A program made the position numbers and the translations under genes. Below, piece after piece: positions 8,544 through 17,238 of a stretch of DNA of 64,000 nucleotides (the first letter of the stretch is position 1; each line of letters opens with the position of its first letter). The stretch lies in NCBI RefSeq assembly GCF_014201145.1, contig NZ_JACHDP010000001.1:5580001-5644000 (forward strand). Direction: 5' to 3'. This DNA comes from Micromonospora parathelypteridis. GTDB taxonomy: Bacteria > Actinomycetota > Actinomycetes > Mycobacteriales > Micromonosporaceae. The notes below the pieces were generated by a model. The model saw only the letters and a program-made list of their open reading frames with translations, was not told the origin of the DNA and searched no databases.

Positions 8544-9446
8544 GTGCCATCCATCCGCGACCGGGTGAAGCAGCTTGTGCCGCGCCAGGTGACCAACCGG
8601 GTGAGAACCTCTCTGGTCGACTACGGCGTGCGCACCAGCGATCGGCGGTCGTTGCCGGACTTCCTCATCATCGGCACCAAACGGGGCGGCACCACCTCAC
8701 TGTGGAACTACCTGATCCAGCACCCGCTGGTGCCGCGTCTCTTTCCCGCCTGGAACACCAAGGCCTCGCACTACTTCGAGCAGAACTGGCACCGGGGCGA
8801 GGCCTGGTACCGCTCGCACTTCCCGACGTCCCGGCAGCGGGCGACGCTGCAGAGCCGCCACGGCGCCCCGGTACGGGTGGGGGAGGCGGCTCCGCTCTAC
8901 ATGTTCCACCCCCTGGCCGCGCAGCGGGTCGCCGCGCTGATGCCGACGGTGCGGCTGATCGTGCTGCTGCGGGACCCGGTGGAGCGGGCGTACTCGCACT
9001 GGAAGGAACGGCGGACGCACGGCGTCGAGCCGCTGGACTTCGCCGACGCGCTGGCCGCCGAGGAGGAGCGGACGGCGGGGGAGCGGGAGCGACTGATCGT
9101 CGAGCCGGAGTCCTTCAGCGAGCCCTACGATTGGTACACCTACCGGGCGCGGGGGCGTTACCTGGAGCACCTGCAGCCGTGGCTGGACCGGTTCGACCGC
9201 GAGCGGGTCCTGTTCCTCCCCAGCGAGGACCTCTACCGCGACGCTTGCGGCACCTACCGCCGGACGTTGGACTTCCTGGGGTTGCCCGCGCACGACCTGC
9301 CCGCCTTCAGGGTCTACAACGATCGCCGCTCAGCACCGCTGGATCCCGAGGTTCGAGCGGAGTTGACCGAGTACTACCGACCTCACAACGAGGCCCTACG
9401 GCAGCGGCTGGGGTTGGACCTCGACTGGCCGGACCGGGGACCATGA
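8544..9446 (+). CDS. PAPS-dependent sulfotransferase
   Basis: A 300-residue sulfotransferase of the heparan-sulfate N-/O-sulfotransferase type, expected to move sulfate from PAPS to a sugar. The 5'-phosphosulfate loop is seen at 42-50 (IIGTKRGGTTS with the catalytic-type Lys), and the 3'-phosphate-binding motif at 138-153 (IVLLRDPVERAYSHW, with the Arg and Ser that contact PAP). There is no signal peptide, so it acts in the cytoplasm, probably on lipid-linked precursors. It starts at GTG 8544, six bases after the flippase, and overlaps the following kinase-like gene by ATGA. Position inside a Wzx/Wzy/Wzz set implies that the glycan is sulfated; acceptor and position are unknown. Confidence 0.85.
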   Translation: MPSIRDRVKQLVPRQVTNRVRTSLVDYGVRTSDRRSLPDFLIIGTKRGGTTSLWNYLIQHPLVPRLFPAWNTKASHYFEQNWHRGEAWYRSHFPTSRQRATLQSRHGAPVRVGEAAPLYMFHPLAAQRVAALMPTVRLIVLLRDPVERAYSHWKERRTHGVEPLDFADALAAEEERTAGERERLIVEPESFSEPYDWYTYRARGRYLEHLQPWLDRFDRERVLFLPSEDLYRDACGTYRRTLDFLGLPAHDLPAFRVYNDRRSAPLDPEVRAELTEYYRPHNEALRQRLGLDLDWPDRGP

Positions 9447-10705
9447 CGACGCGGGCCACCGTTTCCAGCGACCCTCGCTCTCGCGGCGACGGACTGGGCT
9501 GGGTAACCCGGGCGGTGTTCGGCGATGAGCGCATCGCACTTACCGTGAGCGGTCCGCCGCCGCCCGGGCACCACGCCGCCGCCCGCTACGCGGTCGTCCC
9601 GTCGCTGGCTCGGGCACGGTTCCTGCTGCCGCTCGGCGCGCCGCGCGCCACCGCCGCCTCGCTGCTGGCGTACAACGCGTTGCGCCCGTGGAAAGTTCGG
9701 GCGGTGCGGGCCGCGCTGGGCGTGCTGGCCCGGGTCGACGCGATGGACCTGGCACCGTTCCCCCGGCTGACCGTGTCGCTACCGGAAGGGGTCGCGGCCG
9801 ACGAGGTGCTGCTGGCCGGGCAACTGGGCGCCGCGCTCGGTGTGCCTTCGGTCTACGCGGCCTGCGGGGTTCGCCCGCCGGACCCGAACCACAAGCCGAC
9901 CCTGCAACTGTTCGCGCCGGACGGTCGCGCCCTCGGGTACGCGAAGATCGGCTGGAACGGTGCGACCCGGGCGCTGGTGGCGGTCGAGGCGGCGGCCCTG
10001 CGCGAACTGGCTGCGGCGACCCGAGCGCCGGAGCACCCGGCGGCACCTCGACTGCTCGTCGAGACGGCCGTCGGCGGGCAGATGGTCGTGCTGGTCGAGC
10101 CGCTACCGCCGGCCGTGCGGGGGGTGGCGGCCGGCGCACCCCCGCGAGTCGCCGCGTTGTTGGCGGTCGCCCGTCGGGGCAGTCCTCCGCAGCCGCCGCG
10201 ACGGCTGGCCGGGTCGCCGTTCCTGGTCCGGCTCACCGTCGAGGCGGAGCGTGCCGCCGCCAGCGCACCGGTTGGCGCCCGGGCGGTCGCCGCCGTCGCT
10301 GCGTTGGCGCGCCGGCACGGCGACACGGCCGTCGAGTTCGGGCACTGGCACGGCGACTGGGTGCCCTGGAACCTGGGCGTGCACGACGGCCGCCTCGTGG
10401 CCTGGGACTGGGAGCACAGTGGGCCGAGCGTTCCGCTCGGCTTCGATCTGGCACACGACGCGTTCCAGCGGGCCCTGGTACTCCGGGACGAGCCGGCCGG
10501 CGCGGCGGCCCTGGCCGTCGACGCCCACCTGGACCGGTACGGCGCGGAGCTGGGGCTCGGGCCGGCCGCCCGAGGGTTGGTGTCGGACGCCTACCTGCTG
10601 GAGATGTGGCTGCGCGTGTGGCGGCTCGCCGACGCCGGTGCGGGCTGGAATGCCGCGCTGCACCCCGCCCTGCTGGACGTCATCGAGAAACGAACCAGCG
10701 ACTGA
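9443..10705 (+). CDS. aminoglycoside-phosphotransferase-fold kinase of unknown substrate
   Basis: A 420-residue protein whose C-terminal half has the APH/choline-kinase active site. HWHGDWVPWN (301-310) matches the HxDxxxxN catalytic loop, and LVAWDWEHSG (318-327) the Asp-containing metal-binding segment. The N-terminal 150 residues are unlike common resistance kinases, and a glycine-rich nucleotide loop is not obvious. It overlaps the sulfotransferase by ATGA, so it belongs to the polysaccharide operon. The likely substrate is a sugar, a glycan intermediate or another small hydroxyl compound rather than an antibiotic. Phosphorylation as a second decoration of the polymer is an attractive but untested idea. 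Confidence 0.68.
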   Translation: MTTRATVSSDPRSRGDGLGWVTRAVFGDERIALTVSGPPPPGHHAAARYAVVPSLARARFLLPLGAPRATAASLLAYNALRPWKVRAVRAALGVLARVDAMDLAPFPRLTVSLPEGVAADEVLLAGQLGAALGVPSVYAACGVRPPDPNHKPTLQLFAPDGRALGYAKIGWNGATRALVAVEAAALRELAAATRAPEHPAAPRLLVETAVGGQMVVLVEPLPPAVRGVAAGAPPRVAALLAVARRGSPPQPPRRLAGSPFLVRLTVEAERAAASAPVGARAVAAVAALARRHGDTAVEFGHWHGDWVPWNLGVHDGRLVAWDWEHSGPSVPLGFDLAHDAFQRALVLRDEPAGAAALAVDAHLDRYGAELGLGPAARGLVSDAYLLEMWLRVWRLADAGAGWNAALHPALLDVIEKRTSD

Positions 10706-10926
10706 TCCTTCGCGATCAACAATGTCCCGCTCAACATCGACTCCGGACGATGAGAAAGAAATTCCACGCCATGGTGATCATTGATGTGGGTGATCGTGTT
10801 CGAGCGCCCCGTTCGCCCACTTGAAGATCCACGTATCGCTCGATCGCTCTATTCACCGACTGGGGACGTGTGATCTGCTGTTGCATGGCTGCCACCGAGA
10901 ATCCAAGCGCACTTGTGGGGAGTCGC

Positions 10927-11409
10927 GTGGACACGACAATCGAGAATGCGAACGACTCTGGGGTCCTGCTCCTGGTGGGCTCCAGTGGCGGCCATCTGGC
11001 CCAACTGCTCGCTCTGCGTCCGTGGTATGAAACCTGGCGGCGTTGCTGGATCACCTTCGACACGCCTGAGGCGGTCTCGCAGCTCGACGATGAGGAAATG
11101 GTCCCGGCGTACCATCCGACCACCCGCAATGTGCCGAACCTGTTGCGCAACACCGTCCTCGCCTGGCGGGTGCTGCGGTCGCGCCGGGTCGCCGCGGTGG
11201 TCACCACCGGAGCCGGGGTGGCCGTCCCGTTCGTGCTGCTGGCCCGGCTCTGGCGCATCCCCACCGTCTACATCGAGGTGTACGACCGCATCGACACCCC
11301 GACCGTGACCGCCCGACTCTGCCGGCCCTTCCTCTCCGCGATGCTCGTGCAGTGGGAGGAGCAGCGGCGGCAGTACCCGGAGGCCACCGTCGTGGGGACC
11401 CTGTTGTGA
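10927..11409 (+). CDS. Alg14/PssD-like subunit of a split N-acetylglucosaminyl-type transferase
   Basis: A 160-residue protein matching the N-terminal half of GT28 enzymes such as MurG, as found in Alg14 or bacterial PssD/CpsF. The glycine-rich GSSGGHLAQLL loop lies near residues 18-28, followed by a hydrophobic strand-helix (VVTTGAGVAVPFVLLA) and YIEVYDRIDTPT. This half binds the acceptor/membrane and recruits the catalytic Alg13-like partner, whose gene follows with a GTGA overlap. GTG 10927 is preferred because GGGGAG sits 4 bases upstream; in-frame starts further up (ATG 10885, GTG 10870) have poorer sites. The 221-base gap before it, with lower GC, probably contains the promoter of this four-gene unit. 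Confidence 0.8.
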   Translation: MDTTIENANDSGVLLLVGSSGGHLAQLLALRPWYETWRRCWITFDTPEAVSQLDDEEMVPAYHPTTRNVPNLLRNTVLAWRVLRSRRVAAVVTTGAGVAVPFVLLARLWRIPTVYIEVYDRIDTPTVTARLCRPFLSAMLVQWEEQRRQYPEATVVGTLL

Positions 11410-12095
11410 GCGCCGAGAGCATCGGCAACGTCCCCGCGCACCGGGTCCCAGCGGGTCGATCCCGGCCGGCACCCGGCACCGGGCTGTCCCGACCGCGCCG
11501 CGCCGGTGACCTCGCCCGGGCCCGGGTGCTGGTCGCCGTCGGCACCGACACCCACCCCTTCGACCGCCTGATCCGCTGGCTGGAGGACTGGCACCGCGGT
11601 GTCGACGACGTCGGGTTGACGATCCAGCACGGACACACCCGGGCACCCGCGATCCCCGGGGCGGTGACCTTCCTCGGTCACGGCGAGCTCCAGGCCGCGA
11701 TGGCCGAGGCCGACCTGGTGGTCTGCCACGCCGGGCCCGCCACCATCCTGGAGGCACGCAGGCAGGGTCATCTGCCGATCGTCACCCCCCGCGACCCGGC
11801 CCGCGGCGAGCACGTCGACGACCACCAACTGCTCTTCGCCCGTCGCCTGGGCGCAGCCGGCATGGTGGCGCTGGCCGAGACCCGCGAGGCGGTGATCGGG
11901 GCGCTCACCGAAGGGCTCGCCGACCCGTTCCGGTTCACCGTCACGGCGGACCCGGACGCGTCCACGGCACGCCGGGCGGCGGTCGAGCAGGTCGGGCGAA
12001 TCGTGGAGGAACTGGTGGCCGCGTCAGCCGGACAGCGGCAGCGCGCGAGGTGGTGGTCCTGGCTCCTACCGGACCGGCCCGGAGAACGGCGATGA
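11406..12095 (+). CDS. Alg13/PssE-like catalytic subunit of the split glycosyltransferase
   Basis: A 229-residue protein matching the C-terminal, nucleotide-sugar-binding half of GT28 enzymes. VAVGTDTHPFDRL (43-55), CHAGPATILEA (107-117) and EHVDDHQ (135-141) are the expected donor-binding motifs. GTG 11406 overlaps the Alg14-like stop (GTGA), and its own stop overlaps the next GT2 by ATGA, so the three are co-translated. The N-terminal 40 residues before the first strand are longer than in typical PssE proteins. The pair likely adds one sugar to a lipid-linked intermediate in the polysaccharide pathway. Confidence 0.8.
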   Translation: MSAESIGNVPAHRVPAGRSRPAPGTGLSRPRRAGDLARARVLVAVGTDTHPFDRLIRWLEDWHRGVDDVGLTIQHGHTRAPAIPGAVTFLGHGELQAAMAEADLVVCHAGPATILEARRQGHLPIVTPRDPARGEHVDDHQLLFARRLGAAGMVALAETREAVIGALTEGLADPFRFTVTADPDASTARRAAVEQVGRIVEELVAASAGQRQRARWWSWLLPDRPGERR

Positions 12096-13012
12096 CCGGA
12101 CACCCGAGCGTGAGTACGGTCGTGCCCACCCGGGACCGTCCGGAACTGCTCCGGGTCGCGGTGCGGGCCATCCTCGACCAGGACTACCCCGGCCCCGTCG
12201 AGGTGGTGGTGGTCCACGACCAGTCGGAACCGGATCAATCGCTGACTCGGCTGTCTCGCCGGGACCGCCAGGTCCGGGTGATCCCCAACGAGCGGACCCC
12301 GGGCCTGGCGGGCGCGCGCAACTCCGGGACCCTCGCCGCCGTCGGGGAGTTCGTCGCGTTCTGCGACGACGACGACGAGTGGCTGCCCGGCAAGTTGCGG
12401 GCCCAGATCGAGGCGCTCACCGCTGCCCCCGGCGCGGAGTTGGTCAGCTGCGGCATCCGGGTCAGCTACGACGGGAAGACCGTCGACCGGGTGCTGACCC
12501 GGGACTCGGTCACCCTCGCCGACCTGCTGCGGAACAGGATGACCGAGCTGCACCCGTCCACGTTCCTGATCCGCGCCGCCGCGCTGCGCACCGGGTTCGG
12601 ACTGGTCGACGAGGAGATTCCCGGCAGCTACGCGGAGGACTACGACTTCCTGCTCCGCGCGGCGCGCAGCGCGCCACTGGTCAACCTGTGCACGCCGTAC
12701 GTGCTGGTGCGCTGGCACCGACGGTCCTACTTCGCGCAGCGCTGGGACACCATCTCCGAGGCGTTGCAGTGGCTCCTGGAGCGCTATCCCGAGTTCGGGA
12801 CCCAACCAGCCGGCGCGGCGCGGGTCTCGGGGCAGATCGCCTTCGCCCACGCCGCGTCCGGTGACGGGCGGGCGGCGATGCGCTGGGCCCGGCACGCCCT
12901 GCGGCGCAACCCGCGCGAGCCGCGCGCGTACCTGGCGCTCGCGGTGGCGGGGAGGGTGCTCCGCGCCGACACGGTGCTGCGCACGCTCCACCGGCGTGGC
13001 CGGGGCATCTGA
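12092..13012 (+). CDS. family 2 glycosyltransferase
   Basis: A 306-residue GT-A fold enzyme. The N-terminus VSTVVPTRDRPELL starts the nucleotide-binding domain, VVVHDQS carries the first Asp region, and CDDDDEWLPGK (91-101) is the DXD-type metal site. YAEDYDFLLRA supplies the ED motif near the acceptor site. No membrane helix is apparent; the Arg-rich C-terminal helices (ALRRNPREPRAYLAL) may bind the membrane or partner proteins. It overlaps the Alg13-like gene by ATGA. It is expected to add a sugar during repeat-unit assembly; donor unknown. Confidence 0.85.
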   Translation: MTGHPSVSTVVPTRDRPELLRVAVRAILDQDYPGPVEVVVVHDQSEPDQSLTRLSRRDRQVRVIPNERTPGLAGARNSGTLAAVGEFVAFCDDDDEWLPGKLRAQIEALTAAPGAELVSCGIRVSYDGKTVDRVLTRDSVTLADLLRNRMTELHPSTFLIRAAALRTGFGLVDEEIPGSYAEDYDFLLRAARSAPLVNLCTPYVLVRWHRRSYFAQRWDTISEALQWLLERYPEFGTQPAGAARVSGQIAFAHAASGDGRAAMRWARHALRRNPREPRAYLALAVAGRVLRADTVLRTLHRRGRGI

Positions 13013-13090
13013 CCGAGGCAACTCCCGTGTCGTCGACGCCGTCAGCTCCTGCGTCTTCGACGCCATCAGCAGAGCGGAGGACAAGCACCC

Positions 13091-13747
13091 ATGAGGCTCC
13101 ACTCGCTCAGGTTCCGTCTCGTCGACTCACCGACCTCACTGGGCGCGAAACGGCGGGCGCTGCGCGCGGCCTGGCTGTCGGACACCTTCCCGAACCTGGC
13201 GGACATGACCGTCCTGGACCTGGGTGGCCGGGTGGACAGTTGGGCGCGGGTCCCCGTCCGGCCGGCCCACGTGCACGTGGTCAACCTGGAGCCGCTGCCC
13301 GCGGATCTGCCCGACTGGGCCGAGGCTGACCATGCCGATGCCTGCGAGCTGCCCAGGAGCATCCTGAGCCGCTCGTATGACCTCGTCTTCAGCAACAGTG
13401 TCCTGGAGCACGTGGGCGGCCACGAGCGTCGTCGCCGGATGGCGGAGGCGGTCCGTGAGTTGGGTCGCGCGTACTGGGTGCAGACGCCGTACCGCTACTT
13501 CCCGGTGGAGCCACACTGGGTGGCGCCGGGAATGCAGTTTCTGCCGGTGTCGGCGCGGGTGGTGATGGCGCGCAGGTGGCCGCTCGCCTATTCCCCCGGC
13601 AAGTCCTACGAGGCGGCGATGAGGCAGGTACTGACGACCGAGTTGATCGGTCGCGCGGAACTCCGCTACCTGTTTCCGGACGCCACCATCCGCAACGAGC
13701 GTCTGCTGGGTTTGACCAAGTCGATCATCGCTATCCGACGTGATTGA
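13091..13747 (+). CDS. class I SAM-dependent methyltransferase
   Basis: A 218-residue protein with the methyltransferase-11-type pattern: VLDLGGRVDSW (41-51) corresponds to motif I (the Gly-rich SAM loop), VHVVNLEPLP to motif II, and YDLVFSNSVLEHV (about 95-107) to motif IV. TPYRYFPVEPHW resembles the segment seen in methyltransferases of sugar and polysaccharide clusters. It starts 78 bases after the GT2 with GGAGG upstream, so it is probably the last gene of this unit. O-methylation of a sugar, perhaps as a chain terminator, is the likely role; the acceptor is not visible from sequence. Confidence 0.75.
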   Translation: MRLHSLRFRLVDSPTSLGAKRRALRAAWLSDTFPNLADMTVLDLGGRVDSWARVPVRPAHVHVVNLEPLPADLPDWAEADHADACELPRSILSRSYDLVFSNSVLEHVGGHERRRRMAEAVRELGRAYWVQTPYRYFPVEPHWVAPGMQFLPVSARVVMARRWPLAYSPGKSYEAAMRQVLTTELIGRAELRYLFPDATIRNERLLGLTKSIIAIRRD

Positions 13748-14168
13748 ACGACGATCACCGGGTCGCCGGCATGTCGGCGACGCGGTGTGCAATCGGCATC
13801 ATGCGGGTTGCCGTGTCGCTGTCGAACGCGTCGCCGACCGTTACACCTGCACCGGTTCCGGGCCTCTCTCGGTGACCGGACGCTCGGTCCATTGTCAATA
13901 ATCTGACTCTGGATGGAATCGCCGGAAATGAAGCTGGCAGAGTGGCGTCGTTCGGGATCGGATTGCGACCGGATTTTGCAATTGAGTCTCACTAGCTGGA
14001 CCTGTCGTGCGTGGAGTGCTGGCGGAGCGCCACCGTTGTCCGAAAGGGATGCTACGGGCGCTGGCGACAGATCCGATCCAGAAGTGCGAAACGGTTGTGG
14101 CTTTCGACGCCTCGGCGGGGGAATTGTCCCGGCGCGGCCATCGCCGCGCGTGGACTGTTGAATGCCCG
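13748..14168. other. 421-base intergenic stretch between convergent units
   Basis: Apart from the hairpin at 13762-13781 I see no gene here. The short open frames have no ribosome binding site and no recognisable product. Bases about 13890-14000 are distinctly less GC-rich than the neighbours (for example ATTGTCAATAATCTGACTC), which may mark decayed sequence or the edge of an acquired segment. Confidence 0.5.
13762..13781 (+). terminator. hairpin just after the methyltransferase
   Basis: GTCGCCG (13762-13768) and CGGCGAC (13775-13781) form a 7-bp stem with a 6-base loop, 15 bases past the methyltransferase stop. It is a plausible end for the + strand unit that faces the converging - strand genes. 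Confidence 0.4.
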
Positions 14169-15164
14169 TCAGGCGATCGGTCGACTGACTGCGCCGGCCC
14201 GGTCTCTGGGGTCCTGCGGCGGCCGGGGCTCGTCGATCCGCGGCCAGCCGGCCGACCACACGTGGCGTTGCCGCCAGATCGAGACCCAGTCGACGCTGCG
14301 GGACCGGTCCGAGGTGAGCAGTGTCGTGCCGACGGCCCGCAGCCCGACACCGGCGGCCAGCAACCCGATGCCGAGCCGGGCCCGTGGCGCTGACCAGTGA
14401 CGACGGACGTAGGTGGCCTTGCCCCGGAGGATCTTCACCCGCTGCCCCTCCGAACTCGACGAGGCGCCACCGACATGGATCACGGCGACGTCAGGGTTGA
14501 GGATCGGTCGAGCACCGAGGGCGGCGGCCCGAGCCGCCAGGTCGATGTCGTCGCTGTACAGAAAGAACTGCGGGTCGAAGCCGCCAAGCTGGCAGAACAG
14601 GTCACGCTCGATGAGCATGAGGCAGCCGGAGACCGCCGGCACCTCGCGCACCGACTGCCGGTCGTACCGGGGCAGGCCCTCGGGATTGGCCCAGTGGTAA
14701 CGGGAGAAGACTGTCGACAGGCCGGTGGCGAAGGTGAAGTGGCTCCACAGGCTCGGCAGCCCCCAGCAGGAATATCCGTCGTCCGTGCCGTTGGCGTGCA
14801 ACGTCCGGCCGGTGTAGACGCGGTGCTCCGGCTGGCGCCGCGCGAACGTGAGGAGGTCGGCGACCGGGTGGCCGACCGGGACGGTGTCCGGGTTGAGGAG
14901 CAGCAGATAGTCCCCGTCGCTGGCGACCGCGCCCCGGTTGACGCCACGGCCCCAGCCCACGTTCTCGGCCAGTCGGATCAGCCGCACCTCGGGGAAGCGC
15001 TCGGCGATTGCGTCGGCGGAGTCGTCGAGCGAGGCGTTGTCGACGACGGTGATGTCGAACCGGACGTCCTGGGTGCGGCTGTCGGTGAGTTCCCGCAGGC
15101 AGCGCAGGGTCAGGTCCCGCGTGTTGTACGAGACGATGACGACCGAGACGTCGGGCCGGCTCAA
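14169..15164 (-). CDS. family 2 glycosyltransferase, rhamnosyltransferase-like
   Basis: A 331-residue GT2 of the rhamnosyltransferase/WcaA type: SVVIVSYNTRDLTLRCL at the N-terminus, VVDNASLDDS, ENVGWGRGVNRG, NPDTVPVG (91-98, metal site), VSGCLMLIERDLF and FFLYSDDIDLAARA. The C-terminus has a weak hydrophobic stretch (LGIGLLAAGVGLRAVG). A TTG at 15164 is chosen as the start: it overlaps the stop of the upstream TagA-like gene and has GGAGG six bases before it. The longer frame reaching to 15371 runs through that gene and is not credible at its N-terminus. The two genes form a coupled pair and probably add consecutive sugars. Confidence 0.82.
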   Translation of the reverse strand: MSRPDVSVVIVSYNTRDLTLRCLRELTDSRTQDVRFDITVVDNASLDDSADAIAERFPEVRLIRLAENVGWGRGVNRGAVASDGDYLLLLNPDTVPVGHPVADLLTFARRQPEHRVYTGRTLHANGTDDGYSCWGLPSLWSHFTFATGLSTVFSRYHWANPEGLPRYDRQSVREVPAVSGCLMLIERDLFCQLGGFDPQFFLYSDDIDLAARAAALGARPILNPDVAVIHVGGASSSSEGQRVKILRGKATYVRRHWSAPRARLGIGLLAAGVGLRAVGTTLLTSDRSRSVDWVSIWRQRHVWSAGWPRIDEPRPPQDPRDRAGAVSRPIA

Positions 15165-16018
15165 TGCGGTCCTCCGGCCTGCACCGGCCCGTCCGGCGTA
15201 CCCGCGACCTGGTCCGCGGGGGCTCCCGACCGGAGGTGAAGCCGCTGTCGGGCGCTCACCGCCAGCAGTTCCAGCGCGAACGGAAGGTCCTGGACGAGGT
15301 ACCGACGCATCAGCCGCGCCGGCTCGCTGGCCAGGCGATGCGCCCACTCCAGCCCGGACAGCTGCATCCACCGCGGAGCCCGTCGGTGCACGCCTGCCAC
15401 GAAGCCGATGGCGGCGCCACAGCCCAGGAACCAGGCACGGGGCAACAGGGGGCGGAGCCGGGCGATCACGCGTTCCTGCTTGGGGAAGCCGAGCCCGACG
15501 AACACCAGGTCCGGTTGCGCCGCCGCCACGGTGGCGCAGACCTCCTCGAGTTGCTCCGGTTGGGTGTCGAAGCCGAAGGGCGGGCTGAGGTGTCCAGCGA
15601 TCCGCAGCCGCGGGATGCGGGACCGCATGACCTGCTCCGCGCGGCTCGGGGTGCTCGGTGCGCCGCCCATCAGATAGACCGAGCGGTCCTGCTCGGCCAG
15701 GGCGGCCGACAGGCTCCAGATCAGGTCCGAGCCCGGGACCCGGGCCGGTAGTGGACGTCCGGCAATTTGGCTCGCCCAGACCAGCGGCTTGCCGTCGGCC
15801 ACGACAAGGCTCGCTGATTCGACATGCGCCCGTGATTCCCGATCTCGACGAGTAAGTCGAAGGATGTCCACATTGGGGGTTACGATCTGTCCGCCCCGGC
15901 CTGCGGCAAGTTCGGCGACGACATGCCGAATCACGTCTTTCTCATGAAGTGGGTCGAAGTCGACTCCGTAGACGTTGACCCGGCTTCCGACACGCGAACC
16001 GTGCACATAGGAGCGCAT
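15161..16018 (-). CDS. WecG/TagA/CpsF-family glycosyltransferase
   Basis: A 285-residue GT26 enzyme, the family that adds ManNAc or ManNAcA (or a related sugar) to an undecaprenyl-linked first sugar. The signature motifs are TPNVD (47-51, with the catalytic Asp), DGKPLVW (75-81), RVPGSDL (93-99) and GLGFPKQE. VNVYGVDFD is the usual N-terminal strand, so the ATG at 16018 is favoured over the open frame extending to 16318. It has only a weak ribosome binding site and is divergent from the GT2 at 16151; the 132 bases between them should hold both promoters. Presence of this enzyme implies a lipid-linked primer, but no initiating phosphoglycosyltransferase is found in the window. Confidence 0.83.
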   Translation of the reverse strand: MRSYVHGSRVGSRVNVYGVDFDPLHEKDVIRHVVAELAAGRGGQIVTPNVDILRLTRRDRESRAHVESASLVVADGKPLVWASQIAGRPLPARVPGSDLIWSLSAALAEQDRSVYLMGGAPSTPSRAEQVMRSRIPRLRIAGHLSPPFGFDTQPEQLEEVCATVAAAQPDLVFVGLGFPKQERVIARLRPLLPRAWFLGCGAAIGFVAGVHRRAPRWMQLSGLEWAHRLASEPARLMRRYLVQDLPFALELLAVSARQRLHLRSGAPADQVAGTPDGPVQAGGPH

Positions 16019-16150
16019 GGGAAAGTAATCTACCGACGGTGTGCGCGCAGACAAGGCATCGAACGGGCAGCATCTGCGGGCTTCCTCGTGAGACAGCCCT
16101 CGGCCATTCGACCGGTTGTTGATTCGCCTCCTGGCTGGCAGCATCGATGC

Positions 16151-17017
16151 GTGCGAATCAGTGTCATCATGCCCGCGTTCAATGAAGCGGCCGGGATCGG
16201 TGGTGTACTTCGGCACCTCCTCGAATCTCCGCAATTCGGTGCGGATATGGAGGTCGTCGTCGCCGCAAACGGATGCACTGACGACACTGCCGCAGTCGCT
16301 CGTTCTTTTGGCGTACATGTCCTGGAAATTTCGACGCCGTCCAAATCCGCCGCAATGAACGCCGCTGACCAGGCATCGAAGGGCGACGTTCGAATTTATG
16401 TGGACGCCGATGTGCCCGTCACGGCGGAACTGTTACGCCAGCTTGCCGCCACGGTCAGTCAGCCCGGGGTCGTCGCGGCGGTGCCCCGGCCACTGATCGA
16501 CACCTCGGGGAGCGCCTGGCCCGTCCGCGCCTACTACGCGATGAACGCCAGGCTGCCGGTCTTTCGCAACCGCCTCTTCGGGCGCGGGATCATCGCGCTC
16601 TCCGCCGAGGCCAGGTCCCGCTTCGACCGGATTCCCGAGATCACGGCCGACGACATGTTCCTCGACGCGGTGGTCGGCGCGGACGAGAAGGTGGAGATCG
16701 AGGCGGTGGTGCGCGTACGCGCGCCGCGGCGCACGGGGGATCTCGTCCGCCGGGTGGCCCGCGCACGGGAGGGCAACGCAGAGTTCTGGCGCTTCGTCCG
16801 CTCCGCACCACCGGAGTACGGCCTCCCGGTCGACCCGGTGCCCGGTCCGAGTTCCTGGTCCTGGCTCCGGCACGTTCTGCTCCGGTCGCCCGGGCTGCTG
16901 CCGGCGGCGGCCTGCTACGTCGTGATCATCCTGCTGGCCGAGGCGAGGCGGCGCTCTCCAGGGTGGAGTGTGCGCTCCGGTTGGGGGCGACGGGAGTTTC
17001 CCCAGCTCAGGCGGTAG
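16151..17017 (+). CDS. membrane-associated family 2 glycosyltransferase
   Basis: A 288-residue GT2: ISVIMPAFNEAAGIG opens the nucleotide-binding domain, VVVAANGCTDDT follows, and YVDADVPV (84-91) is the DXD site. ITADDMFLD supplies the acceptor-side acidic motif. A hydrophobic segment (about 255-275) suggests membrane attachment at the C-terminus. GTG 16151 is used because homology-like sequence begins exactly there. The first 90 codons use noticeably more A/T third positions than the rest of the gene. It is alone on the + strand between a divergent and a separate unit, so it probably has its own promoter. Confidence 0.8.
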   Translation: MRISVIMPAFNEAAGIGGVLRHLLESPQFGADMEVVVAANGCTDDTAAVARSFGVHVLEISTPSKSAAMNAADQASKGDVRIYVDADVPVTAELLRQLAATVSQPGVVAAVPRPLIDTSGSAWPVRAYYAMNARLPVFRNRLFGRGIIALSAEARSRFDRIPEITADDMFLDAVVGADEKVEIEAVVRVRAPRRTGDLVRRVARAREGNAEFWRFVRSAPPEYGLPVDPVPGPSSWSWLRHVLLRSPGLLPAAACYVVIILLAEARRRSPGWSVRSGWGRREFPQLRR

Positions 17018-17238
17018 TGCCTCGGCGGTTGATGTCGTTTTTGCCGGTACGAGCATCGGATGGGCATTCCGGACGATTGGTGTGCCTATTCTCAAGTAAC
17101 CATTAAGTCTCGCGGAGGGCCGTACCTCATCGGCTCCTGCTCCTCGTTAGCCCGGGCAGCGGCGACTGGCCGGAACAGCGGTAGCTGTCCGCGTCAGACA
17201 ATCGCACTGGGGAGGCGTATCCATCTCGACCAAACGGG

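Noticed and set aside
13913..14161. An 82-codon frame in the 13.7-14.2 kb gap
   Set aside because: It has no ribosome binding site, no recognisable domain and atypical codon use.
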